The notes beneath the pieces were generated by a model. The model was not told where the DNA came from and searched no databases. It saw only the letters and a program-made list of their open reading frames with translations. The position numbers were made by a program, and so were the translations under genes. Source: Achromobacter dolens (GTDB taxonomy: Bacteria > Pseudomonadota > Gammaproteobacteria > Burkholderiales > Burkholderiaceae_B). From it: a DNA stretch of 64,000 nucleotides. The stretch covers positions 1-64,000 of the forward strand of contig NZ_CADIJW010000012.1 in NCBI RefSeq assembly GCF_902859745.1, read 5' to 3'. How positions within the stretch are numbered: position 1 is the first letter of the stretch; each line of letters starts with the position of its first letter. Below, piece by piece: positions 8,662-20,335 of this stretch.

Positions 8662-9837
8662 ATGTCCGTCCAGTTGTCCCCGTTGCCCGGCTCCGAGCCG
8701 GAATCCTTCGATATTGCCTCGGTCGCCGAGATCATCGCCGAGCTGCGCGCCGGCCGCATCGTCATCCTGGTTGACGAGGAAGACCGCGAAAATGAAGGCG
8801 ACCTCGTCATGGCCGCCGAATTCGTCACGCCAGAGGCCATCAACTTCATGGTGACCCACGGCCGCGGCCTGGTGTGCCTGACCCTGACCGAAGAACGCTG
8901 CCGCCAGTTGGATCTGCCGCTGATGGCGGCCCGCAACGGCACGCGATATGGCACCAATTTCACCCAGTCGATCGAGGCCGCCGAAGGCGTCGAGACCGGC
9001 ATTTCGGCCGCCGACCGCGCCCGCACCATCCAGGTGGCGGTGGCGCGCGACGCCAAGCCGTCCGACTTGGTCCAGCCCGGCCACATCTTCCCGGTGCGCG
9101 CCGTGCCCGGCGGCGTGCTGGTGCGCGCCGGCCACACCGAGGCCGGCTGTGACCTGACCGCCATGGCCGGCCTGACCCCGGCCGCGGTGATCTGCGAGAT
9201 CCTCAAGCCGGACGGCACCATGGCGCGCCTGCCCGACCTGGTGCAGTTCGCCCGCGAGCACGGCCTGAAGATCGGCACCATCGCCGACCTGATCCAATAC
9301 CGCAGCGAGCACGAATCCATCGTCAAGCGCGTCGGCAAGCGCAGCATGCAGACCGCCTGGGGCACCTTCGAGGCCGTGGCCTACGAGGACGCCGCCACCG
9401 GCTCGGCCCACCTGGCGCTGGTGCATGGTACCGTGGCGCCAGACGTCGAGACCCTGGTGCGCGTGCACGAGCCGGCCTCGGTGCTGGACGTGCTGGATAC
9501 CGGCGCCAGCCCGCATAGCTGGGGCGTGGCGCAGGCCCTGCAGGCCATTTCGCAGGCGCCGGCCGGCGTGCTGGTGCTGATGAACTGCCAGTCGTCCACC
9601 GAACACCTGTTCGCGCAGATCGCAGGCTGGAGCGACCCCAAGGCCAATGCCAACCCCGCCAACGCCGACCGATTCGGCCTGCGCACCTATGGCATCGGCG
9701 CCCAGATCCTGCGCGACCTGAACGTGGGCCAGATGAAGCTGCTGGCCCGGCCGCGCAAGATGCCCAGCATGGCGGGCTTCTCGCTCACCATTACGGGTTA
9801 CGATTGCGACCCTCCGAACACTCCCGCAACACACTGA
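8662..9837 (+). CDS. ribBA: 3,4-dihydroxy-2-butanone-4-phosphate synthase with degenerate GTP cyclohydrolase II domain
   Basis: A 391-aa protein of riboflavin synthesis. The N-terminal half (about 15-210) is an intact RibB domain: [27 protein letters not shown], and [11 protein letters not shown], converting ribulose-5-phosphate to dihydroxybutanone phosphate. The C-terminal half keeps the RibA fold ([16 protein letters not shown]). However, the zinc site, normally HSECLTGD...RCDCG, reads [11 protein letters not shown]... with no cysteines, so cyclohydrolase activity is probably lost and a separate ribA is expected elsewhere. It heads the ribBA-ribH-nusB block. Confidence 0.93.
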   Translation: MSVQLSPLPGSEPESFDIASVAEIIAELRAGRIVILVDEEDRENEGDLVMAAEFVTPEAINFMVTHGRGLVCLTLTEERCRQLDLPLMAARNGTRYGTNFTQSIEAAEGVETGISAADRARTIQVAVARDAKPSDLVQPGHIFPVRAVPGGVLVRAGHTEAGCDLTAMAGLTPAAVICEILKPDGTMARLPDLVQFAREHGLKIGTIADLIQYRSEHESIVKRVGKRSMQTAWGTFEAVAYEDAATGSAHLALVHGTVAPDVETLVRVHEPASVLDVLDTGASPHSWGVAQALQAISQAPAGVLVLMNCQSSTEHLFAQIAGWSDPKANANPANADRFGLRTYGIGAQILRDLNVGQMKLLARPRKMPSMAGFSLTITGYDCDPPNTPATH

Positions 9838-9847
9838 AGGCCGACAC

Positions 9848-10378
9848 ATGAACCCTTACATCCTCACCCCCGACCTGAACGGCGAAGGGCTGCACATCGG
9901 CATCGTACGCGCCCGCTTCAACGAAGAGATCGGCCAGGCCGAACTCGAAGCGTGCCTGAAGGAACTGGCCGAACTCGGCGTGGACGAGCGCGACGTGATG
10001 GTCGCCACCGTGCCGGGCGCCCTGGAACTGGGCGTGGCCCTGTCGCACATGGCCGAGACGTTCGAGTTCGACGCCCTGATCGCGCTGGGCGCGGTCATCC
10101 GCGGCGAGACCTATCACTTTGAAGTGGTCAGCAATGAAATGGCCACTGCTATCACCCGCATCTCCCTCGAGACCGGCATCCCGGTCGCCAACGGCGTGCT
10201 GACCGTGGACACCGACGAGCAGGCGCAAGCCCGCGCCGCCGGCAAGGGCCGCGACTGCGCCCAGGTGGCCGTCGAAATGGCCAACCTGGTGGCGGCCCTG
10301 GAGCCCGAGGAAGAAGACGAAGACGACGAAGACGAGGACGAAGATTTTGACGACGAAGAAGACGACGACCAGCGCTGA
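9848..10378 (+). CDS. ribH: 6,7-dimethyl-8-ribityllumazine synthase with acidic tail
   Basis: A 176-aa lumazine synthase that condenses dihydroxybutanone phosphate with the pyrimidine diamine to make lumazine. It shows [36 protein letters not shown] (catalytic His) and [13 protein letters not shown]. After the normal end of the fold it carries a run of about 25 almost purely Asp/Glu residues (150-174), encoded by GAC/GAA/GAG repeats. It begins 10 bp after ribBA and its end overlaps nusB by 32 bp. Confidence 0.96.
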   Translation: MNPYILTPDLNGEGLHIGIVRARFNEEIGQAELEACLKELAELGVDERDVMVATVPGALELGVALSHMAETFEFDALIALGAVIRGETYHFEVVSNEMATAITRISLETGIPVANGVLTVDTDEQAQARAAGKGRDCAQVAVEMANLVAALEPEEEDEDDEDEDEDFDDEEDDDQR

Positions 10379-10838
10379 TAGCGCGGCGCAAGCCCGCGCC
10401 AACGCCCGCAGCGCGCGCCGCCGTGCGCGCGAATTCGCGCTGCAGGGCGTGTACGCGTGGCTGCTGCGCGGCGGCGAAGGCACGCAGGACGCCGGCGAGA
10501 TCGACGCCCATCTGCGCGACACCGAGGACTTCTCCGAGGCCGACGCGCAGTGGTTCAAGACCTTGCTGCATGGCGTCCTGCGCGAAGCGCCCGCGCTGCG
10601 CGAGCGTTTCACGCCCTACGTCGACCGTCCGCTGGCCGAGCTGTCGCCGGTCGAGCATGGCATCCTGCTGATCGGCAGCTTCGAACTGATCCATCATGTC
10701 GAAGTGCCGTACAAGGTCGCCATCAACGAAGCCGTGGAACTGGCCAAGTCGTTCGGCGGCACCGACGGCTTCAAGTTCGTCAACGGCGTGCTCGACAAGC
10801 TGGCGGCGGACGTGCGCTCGCATGAAATGAAGAAGTAG
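10347..10838 (+). CDS. nusB: Transcription antitermination factor NusB
   Basis: A 163-aa RNA-binding antitermination factor that works with NusE/S10 at boxA of rRNA operons. It contains [40 protein letters not shown] and [32 protein letters not shown]. No ATG or GTG is available before the conserved core, so translation probably begins at the TTG at 10347, inside the acidic-tail coding repeat of ribH. The overlapping repeat is read there as a Lys/Thr-rich leader. Confidence 0.93.
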   Translation: MTTKKTTTSADSAAQARANARSARRRAREFALQGVYAWLLRGGEGTQDAGEIDAHLRDTEDFSEADAQWFKTLLHGVLREAPALRERFTPYVDRPLAELSPVEHGILLIGSFELIHHVEVPYKVAINEAVELAKSFGGTDGFKFVNGVLDKLAADVRSHEMKK

Positions 10839-10945
10839 ATACCCCCCCGAAGCGCTGCGCGCTTCCCCCCCAGGGGGGCGCCGCTGCGGACCGGCGGAGC
10901 CGGATCCGCGCGGCCCGGGTCTGGGGAGGCGCATTTTTTTGGATC
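10839..10945. repeat. Structured intergenic repeat element
   Basis: A stretch of back-to-back hairpins directly after nusB: a 7-bp stem of the form GAAGCGC/GCGCTTC, a C6-A-G6 stem, and a longer stem around 10883-10908 (GCGGACCGGC pairing with GCCGGATCCGC, one bulge), then T7 at 10935-10941. The arrangement is that of a dispersed palindromic repeat, and it may also terminate ribBA-ribH-nusB transcripts. Copy number cannot be checked from one window. Confidence 0.5.
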
Positions 10946-11075
10946 GGTCTCCTTTCTTTCGGAGTTACCTTTCCGCTCCTTTGGTGCGGGCCTCTCTTTG
11001 GAGCGAACCTTTCCTTGGAGCGTCGCTCCTGCCTGGGAGTCAATACCGGCCGTAGCGCCGGACTGCGGAGTTGTC

Positions 11076-12041
11076 GTGGCGTCCGAATTCGATCTGATCG
11101 CGCGCTATTTCACGCGCGCCGCGCCGGCGGGGCTGTTGGGCGTGGGGGATGACTGCGCGTTGTTTCCGGTGCCGGCCGGCGAACAGGTGGCCACCAGCAC
11201 GGATCTGCTGCTGGAAGGCCGGCATTTCTTTCCCGATGTCGATCCGAAGGCGCTGGGGCACAAGGCCCTGGCGGTGAACCTGTCGGACCTGGCCGCCATG
11301 GGCGCGCGGCCCATTGGTTGCGTGCTGGGGCTGGCGCTGCCGCGGCTGGACGAGGCGTGGCTGGCGGCGTTTGCCGAGGGGTTTCATGCGCTGGCGCAGG
11401 TCCATGGCTGCCCGTTGATCGGCGGCGACACCACCCGCAGCGTCCATGACCTGGCCATCAGCGTGACCGTGTTCGGCGCCGTGCCGGCGGGCGCCGCGCT
11501 GCGCCGCGACGGCGCCCGGGTGGATGACGATATCTGGGTGTCCGGCGAACTGGGCGCGGCCGACGTGGCCTACCGCCTGCTCGACGGGCAGTATCCGGCC
11601 GACGCGGCGCGGCTGGCCGCGACCCGCGGCGCGCTGGAATGGCCCGAGCCGCAAGTGGCGCTGGGCGTGGCGTTGCGCGGCATCGCGCACGCCGCCATCG
11701 ATATTTCCGACGGCTTGCTGCAGGACCTCGGCCACATCCTGGCGGCCAGCCGGGTGGGGGCGTTGCTGCATGAAGACCGCATGCCCGTGGCCGCCGCGCT
11801 GGCCGGCATGTCCGCTGACGTCGTGCGCCAAGCGGTGCTGGGCGGCGGCGACGTGTACCAACTCTGCTTCACCGCGCCGCCCGCCCGGCGCGACGCCGTG
11901 CGGGCGGCCGCGCAGGCGGCCGGCGTCCGCGTGACGCAAGTGGGCAATATCGTGGCCGAGCCGGGATTGGTGCTGCGGGACGCCGCCGGACAGCCGTTGA
12001 CACGATTGCCCGCCGGCTTCGATCACTTTCCCTCGGTCTGA
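11076..12041 (+). CDS. thiL: Thiamine-monophosphate kinase
   Basis: A 321-aa kinase converting thiamine phosphate to the pyrophosphate cofactor. It shows the family blocks GVGDDCAL, LSDLAAMGARP, LIGGDTTRS, and DISDGLLQDLGH. I chose the GTG at 11076 (VASEFDLIARYF), preceded by GGAG at a 5-bp spacing; the longer ATG reading at 10998 runs through the repetitive upstream region. It is followed by pgpA and pncC on the same strand. Confidence 0.93.
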   Translation: MASEFDLIARYFTRAAPAGLLGVGDDCALFPVPAGEQVATSTDLLLEGRHFFPDVDPKALGHKALAVNLSDLAAMGARPIGCVLGLALPRLDEAWLAAFAEGFHALAQVHGCPLIGGDTTRSVHDLAISVTVFGAVPAGAALRRDGARVDDDIWVSGELGAADVAYRLLDGQYPADAARLAATRGALEWPEPQVALGVALRGIAHAAIDISDGLLQDLGHILAASRVGALLHEDRMPVAAALAGMSADVVRQAVLGGGDVYQLCFTAPPARRDAVRAAAQAAGVRVTQVGNIVAEPGLVLRDAAGQPLTRLPAGFDHFPSV

Positions 12042-12156
12042 GAGCGCCGGCCTTGCGCCGGACGCAGGCAAACCCTGTCACAATCGCTGCCACGGTTGTT
12101 TACTGAACGCCATCCTTCCCATCGCCCTTATCCCCGCCACTCTTGGGCCCTTATCC

Positions 12157-12693
12157 ATGTCGTCCTCTTCCCCCCATTCCCCGTCGATGCGCGAACGCTC
12201 GCGCGCGGTCTATCCCGCGCTGTCCTGGGTGTGCCGCGATCCGGGCCGCCTGATCGCTTTCGGCTTCGGCAGCGGCCTGATCCGCCCCGCCTCCGGCACC
12301 TGGGGCACGCTGCTGGCCTGGCTCATCTGGGTCGCCGCCGCGCCGGCCGCGTCGGACCTGGCCATCGGCATCTTCCTGGCGCTGGCCTTCCTGTACGGCT
12401 GCTGGGCCTGCGACCGCGTCGGCCGCGAACTCCAGCAGCCCGATCATGTCGGAATGGTGTGGGACGAGATGGTGGCGTTCTGGCTGGTGCTGTGGCTGAC
12501 GCCGGCCGGCTGGTTGTCGCAGGCGCTGGCGTTCGTGCTGTTCCGCACGTTCGACATCGTCAAGCCGCCGCCCATCAAGTTCTTCGATGCCCGCCTGAAG
12601 GGCGGTTTCGGGGTAATGTGGGACGATATCGTCGCGGCCGGATACGCCTTGCTGATCATGGCGCTGGCCGTGCGCACAGGAGTCTTGGGATGA
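12157..12693 (+). CDS. pgpA: Phosphatidylglycerophosphatase A
   Basis: A 178-aa membrane phosphatase that removes the phosphate from phosphatidylglycerophosphate. It has the SGTWGTLLAWLIW start of the family, the acidic DHVGMVWDEMVAFWLVL motif and FRTFDIVKPPPI...GFGVMWDDIVAA near the C-terminus, with about four hydrophobic segments. The stop overlaps the pncC start as ATGA. Confidence 0.94.
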   Translation: MSSSSPHSPSMRERSRAVYPALSWVCRDPGRLIAFGFGSGLIRPASGTWGTLLAWLIWVAAAPAASDLAIGIFLALAFLYGCWACDRVGRELQQPDHVGMVWDEMVAFWLVLWLTPAGWLSQALAFVLFRTFDIVKPPPIKFFDARLKGGFGVMWDDIVAAGYALLIMALAVRTGVLG

Positions 12694-13256
12694 ACCAGCA
12701 ACACGAAAACCCGCCGTCCAATCTGTCGGCTGAACAACTGGCGCAGGCCACCGTATACGGGCTGGCCGAGCGGCTGGGCGATACGTTGCGGCGCCTGGGA
12801 TTGGTGCTGGGCACCGCCGAATCCTGCACCGGCGGGCTGCTGGCGGGCGCCGTCACGGCGGTGGCCGGGTCCAGCGAGTGGTTCGACCGCGGCTTCGTCA
12901 CCTACAGCAACGATGCCAAGGTCAGCGAACTGGATGTGTCGCCGGACGCCTTGCATCACTTCGGCGCGGTCAGCGAGCCGGTGGCGCTGGAGATGGCCAA
13001 CGGCGTGCTGCTGGCCTCGCCGGCGGCGCAGGTGGCGGTGTCCACCACCGGCATCGCCGGTCCGGGCGGCGCCACGCCGGGCAAGCCGGTGGGCATGGTG
13101 TGCTTCGGCTTCGCGCAGCGGGTCGGCGACGGCATCAGCAGCCGCGCCGTCACCCACGTGTTCAGCGGCGACCGCGCGCAGGTGCGCCAGCAGGCGGTCG
13201 AATTCGCGCTGCGCGGCGTGCTGGAACTGCTGGGGGCGCCGGTCAACCGGCGTTGA
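12690..13256 (+). CDS. pncC: Nicotinamide-nucleotide amidohydrolase PncC (CinA C-terminal domain)
   Basis: A 188-aa deamidase converting NMN to nicotinate mononucleotide in NAD recycling. It consists of the CinA C-terminal domain alone: GTAESCTGGLLAGAVT, FDRGFVTYSNDAK, TGIAGPGGATPGKPVG. Translationally coupled to pgpA by a 4-base overlap. It converges on pyrF across a 69-bp gap that contains only weak GC hairpins. Confidence 0.92.
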   Translation: MNQQHENPPSNLSAEQLAQATVYGLAERLGDTLRRLGLVLGTAESCTGGLLAGAVTAVAGSSEWFDRGFVTYSNDAKVSELDVSPDALHHFGAVSEPVALEMANGVLLASPAAQVAVSTTGIAGPGGATPGKPVGMVCFGFAQRVGDGISSRAVTHVFSGDRAQVRQQAVEFALRGVLELLGAPVNRR

Positions 13257-13325
13257 GGAAGACCGCCCGCGCAATGGCGCGGTCCAGGGATACCGCGGGA
13301 ACCGCCTGGCCCCCGCGGGCGGCGC

Positions 13326-14144
13326 TCAGCGCACCGCGTTGATCGCGTCGCGCAGGCCGCGCGCGGCGTCGCCGGCGGCCTGGCGCCAGTCATCGCCGCC
13401 GCTGGCGTAGATGATGGCGCGCGACGAGTTGATCATCATGCCGCTGCGCGCGGCGTTGGCGCCGGCGTTGACGGTGGCGGTGATGTCGCCGCCCTGGGCG
13501 CCGATGCCCGGCACCAGCAGCGGCACCGCGTCGCCGATGCGCTGGCGCACCGCGGCCAGCTCGTTCGGGAAGGTCGCGCCCACCACCAGGCCGCACTGGC
13601 CGTTGGCATTCCATTTGTCGGCCACCAGCCCCGCCACGTGCAGGTACAGGGGCTCGCCGTTATCCATCTTGAGGAACTGCAGGTCCGACCCGCCGGGGTT
13701 GGATGTGCGGCACAGCACGATCACGCCGCGGTCGCGCCAGGCCAGGTAGGGCTCGACCGAGTCCAGGCCCATGTACGGGCTGACCGTCAGCGCGTGCGCC
13801 TGGTAGCGCTCGTAGGCTTCGCGGGCGTAGTTTTCGGCGGTGGAGCCGATGTCGCCGCGCTTGGCGTCCAGCACGATGGGCAGGTCGGGGTGCTTGTCGC
13901 GGATGTGCTGGCACAGCGCTTCGAGCTGGTCTTCGGCGCGGTGCGCGGCGAAGTAGGCGATCTGCGGCTTGAAGCTGCAGGCGTAGGGCGCGGTGGCGTC
14001 GACGATGTCGCGGCAGAACTGGAAGATCGCGTCCGGCTTGCCCTGCAGTTCGCGCGGAAAGCGTTGCGGGTCGGGGTCGAGCCCGACTTGCAGGAGCGAG
14101 TTGCTGGTGGTCCAGGCGTGTTCGAGTCTTTGGAGGAAATTCAT
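13326..14144 (-). CDS. pyrF: Orotidine-5'-phosphate decarboxylase
   Basis: A 272-aa enzyme for the last step of UMP synthesis. It belongs to the longer PyrF subfamily 2, with the catalytic [15 protein letters not shown] motif, [23 protein letters not shown] and [11 protein letters not shown] chose the ATG at 14144 ([11 protein letters not shown]), preceded by GGGG/GAA-type purines 8 bp after the ndh stop; the longer reading overlaps ndh. Confidence 0.94.
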   Translation of the reverse strand: MNFLQRLEHAWTTSNSLLQVGLDPDPQRFPRELQGKPDAIFQFCRDIVDATAPYACSFKPQIAYFAAHRAEDQLEALCQHIRDKHPDLPIVLDAKRGDIGSTAENYAREAYERYQAHALTVSPYMGLDSVEPYLAWRDRGVIVLCRTSNPGGSDLQFLKMDNGEPLYLHVAGLVADKWNANGQCGLVVGATFPNELAAVRQRIGDAVPLLVPGIGAQGGDITATVNAGANAARSGMMINSSRAIIYASGGDDWRQAAGDAARGLRDAINAVR

Positions 14145-14152
14145 GGGGGAGT

Positions 14153-15472
14153 TCAGTGCAGTTTGACCCGGGGGCGCGTGCGCCGCATGAGCAGGCGGGC
14201 CAGGGCCAGGGAGGCGGTGCGTGAGATGCCCAGCACCGCTTTGTGGTGCATCAGGTGCAGGCTCATGTACATCAGGCGCGCCAGTGTACCGCTTACGAAC
14301 AGTCCGCGTCCGGCCAGCTTGCCCATCAGGCTGCCCACGCCGGCGTCCTGGCCCAGCGAGACCAGCGAGCCGTGGTCTTCGTAGACATAGGGAGCGGTGG
14401 GCTCGGCCGCGCGGCGCAGGCGCGCGGTGAGCTTCTTGCACAGGTAATCGGCCTGCTGGTGCGCGGCCTGGGCGCGCGCCGGCACGGTGCGGCCATCGCG
14501 CCAGGGCGCGGCGCAGCAGTCGCCCAGCGCCAGGATGTGCGGGTCGGCGGTTTCGAGCCGTTCGTTGACCTCGAGCTGGCCCAGTCTGTTCAGCGGCAGG
14601 TCCAGCTCGGCCAGCAGGGCCGGGCCCTTGATGCCGGCCGCCCACATGCACAGGCGCGCGGGGAATTCGCGGCCGTCGGCGGTCTTGACCGAATCGGCGG
14701 CGACCTCCGAGACGCGGCAGTCGGTTTCGACGCGGATGCCGAGCTCGGTCAGGCGCGCGGTGGCGGCGATGGATATCTTTTCGGGGAGCGCGGACAGGAT
14801 GCGCGGCGCGCCCTCGACCAGGGTGATCGCCAGATCGCGCTCGGCGCGGAAATTCGGCAGGCCGTAGGCGCTGACCACGTGGCTGGCCTCGACCAGTTCC
14901 ACCGCCAGCTCGACGCCGGTGGCGCCGCCGCCGACGATCACCAGGTCCAGCCGAGCCGACGGATCGCGCACCTTGGCCTGGTCGACCAGCGCCATGGCCT
15001 TGAGCATGGTCAGGCGGAATTGCTCGGCGTTCTCGGTGGTGTCCAGCGTGACGGCGTGCTCGGCCGCTCCCGGGGTATTGAAGAAGTTGGAGGTGCTGCC
15101 CAGCGCCAGCACCAGCGTGTCGTAGGCCAGTTCGCGGCGCGGCAGCACTTCCTGGCCCTGGCTGTCGGCCACGGCATCGACCGTGACCAGGCGGCGCTCG
15201 CGGTCGACGCCGACCAACTGGCCCTGGGCGAAGGAAAACCCGTTCAGGTGCGCCAGCATCAGGTAGGACAGGCCTTCCTGGTGGATATCCAATGTGCCCG
15301 CCGCCGCTTCGTGCAGCGACGGCTTCCAGATGTGGAACGGCCGGCTGTCGACCAGGGTGATGTGCTGGCGGCCGTGGAGGCGGCCGAGCTTGGCGGCCAG
15401 TTCGAGGCCGCCGGCACCCCCGCCGACGATGACGATGCGTTCCGAAGGGGCTGGCGTCGAGTTGGGCATCAT
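14153..15472 (-). CDS. ndh: Type II NADH dehydrogenase
   Basis: A 439-aa membrane-associated flavoprotein that oxidises NADH and reduces quinone without proton pumping. The N-terminal FAD-binding [14 protein letters not shown] is followed by a second Rossmann motif [13 protein letters not shown] (about residue 175), [10 protein letters not shown] and ALGDCC. The C-terminus is basic and amphipathic ([14 protein letters not shown]), as expected for membrane attachment. Tandem ATGs at 15472 and 15469 leave the start uncertain by one codon. Confidence 0.92.
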   Translation of the reverse strand: MMPNSTPAPSERIVIVGGGAGGLELAAKLGRLHGRQHITLVDSRPFHIWKPSLHEAAAGTLDIHQEGLSYLMLAHLNGFSFAQGQLVGVDRERRLVTVDAVADSQGQEVLPRRELAYDTLVLALGSTSNFFNTPGAAEHAVTLDTTENAEQFRLTMLKAMALVDQAKVRDPSARLDLVIVGGGATGVELAVELVEASHVVSAYGLPNFRAERDLAITLVEGAPRILSALPEKISIAATARLTELGIRVETDCRVSEVAADSVKTADGREFPARLCMWAAGIKGPALLAELDLPLNRLGQLEVNERLETADPHILALGDCCAAPWRDGRTVPARAQAAHQQADYLCKKLTARLRRAAEPTAPYVYEDHGSLVSLGQDAGVGSLMGKLAGRGLFVSGTLARLMYMSLHLMHHKAVLGISRTASLALARLLMRRTRPRVKLH

Positions 15473-15525
15473 GGTTCCCAGTATAGAGGCCCGGACCCCT
15501 TGGCGGGCAAGCCCGGCGCCGTGAA

Positions 15526-15924
15526 TCAGTGCATCACGAAGCGGCTGACTGCCACGCCCACCCAGACGGCGACGGTGAACAGCAGCAGCAGCATGACGGC
15601 GGCGCTGCCCAGGTCCTTGGCCCGGCCCAGCAGCGGATGGGTGTCGACCGACAGCGCGTCGGCCAGCGCCTCGATCGCCGAATTCAGCAGCTCCACCGCC
15701 AGCACCAGCACCACGGTGCCGATCAGGAAGAACACCTCGACCGTGGTGCGCCCCAGGAAGAACGCGGCCGGGATCAGCAGCACGGCCAGCGCCAGTTCCT
15801 GGCGGAAGGCGGCCTCGTACTTGATGGCGGCCTGCAGGCCCTGCAGCGAGTAGCGCAGCGCATTCAGGATGCGGCGCAGGCCGCCGGTGCTTTTGTAGGG
15901 CGAGTGGTGCGGGTTGGTCGACAT
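15526..15924 (-). CDS. dgkA: Diacylglycerol kinase
   Basis: A 132-aa integral membrane kinase that recycles diacylglycerol to phosphatidic acid. It has three TM segments and the hallmark [15 protein letters not shown] catalytic helix, with [10 protein letters not shown] before it. It lies 53 bp upstream of ndh on the same strand and is divergent from the dehydrogenase gene at 16193. Confidence 0.94.
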   Translation of the reverse strand: MSTNPHHSPYKSTGGLRRILNALRYSLQGLQAAIKYEAAFRQELALAVLLIPAAFFLGRTTVEVFFLIGTVVLVLAVELLNSAIEALADALSVDTHPLLGRAKDLGSAAVMLLLLFTVAVWVGVAVSRFVMH

Positions 15925-16192
15925 GGGAAGCGTAATAAGGCCGGGTGTGGCGGCTTTTTAACAGATATGGATTGCCGGCGTGATGCGACATGAGGCGGGT
16001 CAAGCATCCGCCAGGTTTTGCTGGTAATACTACGTTACTTTTTGCCTTCGCCGCGGCCATGCGATACCCTGGCGGCGCGCGGCATCGCGGCGTTGGCTTC
16101 TGACCACGCCCGCCGTGTGCAATTCCCTACCAACGCGCCTCTGCGCCCGTCTTGGGGCGGATGCATCAAGGTGCCCTGAGACACAGCAATCC

Positions 16193-17821
16193 ATGCTCGA
16201 ACGCTTGAATACGGAGTCCTTGTCGCGCCTGCCCGCAGACGTGGAGAAACCCGCCTATGACCGCGGCCGATTGACGCCGGGTATTGTGCATCTGGGGCTG
16301 GGCGCCTTTCATCGCGCGCACCAGGCGTTGGCCACCGACCTGGCCATGGCCGCCAGCCAGGATCTGACCTGGGGCATCCTGGGGGTGTCGCTGCGCAGTC
16401 CGGCCGTGCGCGATGCGCTGACGCCCCAGGATGGCCTGTACACCCTGGCGCTGCGAGACGGCGACGAGGCAGGCGGCGCGCGGGAATCCCTGCGCGTGGT
16501 CGGGTCGGTGCTGCGCGTAATGGTGGCCCAGGAGGATCCGCAAGCGGTGCTCGAGCGCATCGCCTATCCGCAGACGCGCATCGTCAGCCTGACCATCACC
16601 GAGAAAGGCTACTGCCACGAACCGGCCACCGGCCACCTGCGCTGGGATGACCCGGACATCCTGCACGATCTGGAGAACCCGGTGCGCCCGCGCAGCGCCA
16701 TCGGCATGCTGGTGCATGGCCTGGCGCTGCGCCGCGAGCGCGGCCTGCCGCCCTTGACGCTGCTGTCCTGCGACAATCTGCAGGCCAATGGCGACACGCT
16801 GCGCAGTCTGGTGCTGGCCTTTGCGCTGCGGCTGGACGTGGCGCTGACCGGCTGGATCGACGCGCATTGCACCTTTCCCAATTCCATGGTCGACCGCACC
16901 GTGCCGGCCACCCGCGACGAAGACCGCGCGCGCATCACGCAGCGCCTGGGGGTGGAAGACGCCTGGCCGGTGGTGGCCGAGCCCTACCTGAACTGGGTGA
17001 TCGAAGACAAGTTCGCGGCCGGCCGCCCCGACTGGGAAGCCGCGGGCGTGACCTTCGTGGCCAATGCCGCGCCCTATGAGCGGCTGAAGCTGCGCATGGT
17101 CAACGGCCCGCATTCGGCGCTGGCCTGCCTGGGGACGTTGCTGGGCGCCGCCACCATGCATGAGGCGGCGGCGGTGCCGGCGTTGCGCGGCTTCGTGGAC
17201 GACCTGATGCGCCACGAGATCGCGCCCACGCTCAAGGGCATTCCGGATGCCGGCCTGGAAGGCTACCGCCAGCGCTTCCTGGCGCGCGTCGACAACGCGG
17301 CGCTGCCGCATCCGACGTGGCAGGTGGCGATGGACAGTTCGCACAAACTGCCGCCGCGCCTGCTGGCCGCCATCCGCGACCGCCTGCGTCGCGGCGACGA
17401 TATTCGCCGCCTGGCGCTGGCGGTCGCGGCTTGGCTGCACTATCTGCGGGGCGAAGACGAAAGCGGCGCGCGCTATCCGATCGACGATCCGCTGGCCGCG
17501 CCCCTGGCCAGACTGTTGGCGCGTGCCGATGTGGCGGCGCGGGCGGCGGCGCCCAAGCAGGCGGCCTATCGCCGCGCCCTGGTGCTGGCCGGCTATCGAC
17601 CGGTGTTCGGCGACCTGGGCGAGAAGCCGGTGTTCGTCGCGGCGCTGGCGGCGCAGTTGGAGGCCCTGCGCGAACATGGCGTCCTGCATGCGCTGCAAGC
17701 CGTGGCGCGCGAACCCGAGCCTATTGTTCCGGCCGACAGCGTGGGCGTGGCCGAGGCGGCTGAAGCGACGGCCGCCGCGGCCGCGCCGCCTTCACGGGAA
17801 GCGGCCGGCCTGGGTATGTGA
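16193..17821 (+). CDS. Mannitol dehydrogenase/fructuronate reductase family protein
   Basis: A 542-aa long-chain NAD(P)-dependent polyol or uronate dehydrogenase. The N-terminal nucleotide-binding region shows GIVHLGLGAFHRAHQA. The catalytic Lys-Asn-His set is in KLRMVNGPHSALACLG (about residue 305), and DRTVPATRDEDR is also conserved. It cannot be resolved between mannitol, arabinitol and fructuronate enzymes. The last 40 residues are an unusual Ala/Pro/Glu-rich tail. I chose ATG 16193 (MLERLNTESLSRLP), the start of conservation; no clear Shine-Dalgarno. Confidence 0.85.
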   Translation: MLERLNTESLSRLPADVEKPAYDRGRLTPGIVHLGLGAFHRAHQALATDLAMAASQDLTWGILGVSLRSPAVRDALTPQDGLYTLALRDGDEAGGARESLRVVGSVLRVMVAQEDPQAVLERIAYPQTRIVSLTITEKGYCHEPATGHLRWDDPDILHDLENPVRPRSAIGMLVHGLALRRERGLPPLTLLSCDNLQANGDTLRSLVLAFALRLDVALTGWIDAHCTFPNSMVDRTVPATRDEDRARITQRLGVEDAWPVVAEPYLNWVIEDKFAAGRPDWEAAGVTFVANAAPYERLKLRMVNGPHSALACLGTLLGAATMHEAAAVPALRGFVDDLMRHEIAPTLKGIPDAGLEGYRQRFLARVDNAALPHPTWQVAMDSSHKLPPRLLAAIRDRLRRGDDIRRLALAVAAWLHYLRGEDESGARYPIDDPLAAPLARLLARADVAARAAAPKQAAYRRALVLAGYRPVFGDLGEKPVFVAALAAQLEALREHGVLHALQAVAREPEPIVPADSVGVAEAAEATAAAAAPPSREAAGLGM

Positions 17822-17846
17822 GCCCGCGCCGGCCACGACGCTGTCC

Positions 17847-19329
<1,483 letters not shown>

Positions 19330-19333
<4 letters not shown>

Positions 19334-20316
19334 CGCGGTTCTCCGGTGGGGTGGGGCAGGGCGCGCGCGGCGCGCAGGCGCAACGGCTTGTCCGACAGAC
19401 CGCCATACAGGCCGCGGCGCGACACCAGCACCACGCCCACGATCAGCAGGCCCATCACCAGCATCCAATGGTCGGTCAGCAGCTTCAGTCCTTCCTCCAG
19501 CAACAGGAAGGCCAGCGCCCCGGCAACCGGGCCGACCACCGTGCCCAGTCCGCCCAGCGCCACCATCACGATCAGCTCGCCGGAGGTGGTCCAGGCCAGG
19601 TACGAGGGCGACACATACAGCGTCAGGTTGGCCAGCAGCACGCCGGCCACGCCGCACACCATGGCCGACAGCACATAGGCCGCCAGGCGATAGCGCAGCG
19701 TCGCGAAGCCCAGCGCGCGCATGCGCCGCTCGTTGGCCTGGCAGCCGCGCAGCACCATGCCGAACGGCGCGTGCACCAGCCGGCGCAGCGCGGCCAGCGC
19801 CAGCAGCAGCACGCCGAACGCGGCGTAGTACAGCGCCAGCGGCGTATCGAGCCGGAACAGGCCGAAGTCGCTGCCGGCGAACAGCGACATGCCGTCATCG
19901 CCGCCGAAGCCCTCCAGCCCCGTGGCCAGGAAATAGAACATCTGCGCGAACGCCAGCGTGATCATGATGAAGGCGATGCCGGACGTGCGCATCACCACGT
20001 AGCCGCTGACCAGGCCGACCACGGCGCAGGCGCCCAGCGCGGCCAGCAGGTGCAGCCAGCCGTTCTCGATGCCGTAGTGGTTCAGCACGCCGACCGCGTA
20101 GGCGCCCAGGCCCAGGTACAACGCGTGGCCGAAGCTGACCATGCCGCCGTAGCCCAGCAGCAGGTTCAGCGCCAGCGCGGCGATGCCGTACACCAGCACG
20201 CGGCCGAACAGCGCCAGCAGGAACGGTTCGCCCTGCCATTGCGCGTACAGCGGCACCAGCGCCAGGAGCAGCAACAGCGCGCCGGCGGCGAGCGCGCGGG
20301 GAGAGAGTCGAAGCAT
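19330..20316 (-). CDS. livM: Branched-chain-type ABC transporter permease LivM
   Basis: A 328-aa permease with about nine TM segments and the family motif LNLLLGYGGMVSFGHALYLGLGAYAVG, plus GLGTVVGPVAGALAFLLLEE near the C-terminus. The ATG at 20316 has a strong AAGGAGG at 8-bp spacing; the upstream ATG at 20343 would overlap livH and lacks a site. A 19-bp gap separates it from livH. Confidence 0.9.
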
Positions 20317-20335
20317 GTCGGGGCCTCCTTGGGCG

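Noticed and set aside
7708-9849. 713-residue minus frame across ribBA and the HAD gene
   Set aside because: Only the last 268 residues match the HAD family; the rest is antisense to ribBA.
9838-13325. Possible tRNA or small RNA genes between the core genes
   Set aside because: No cloverleaf pattern or CCA-type end was found; the hairpins present are explained as repeats or terminators.
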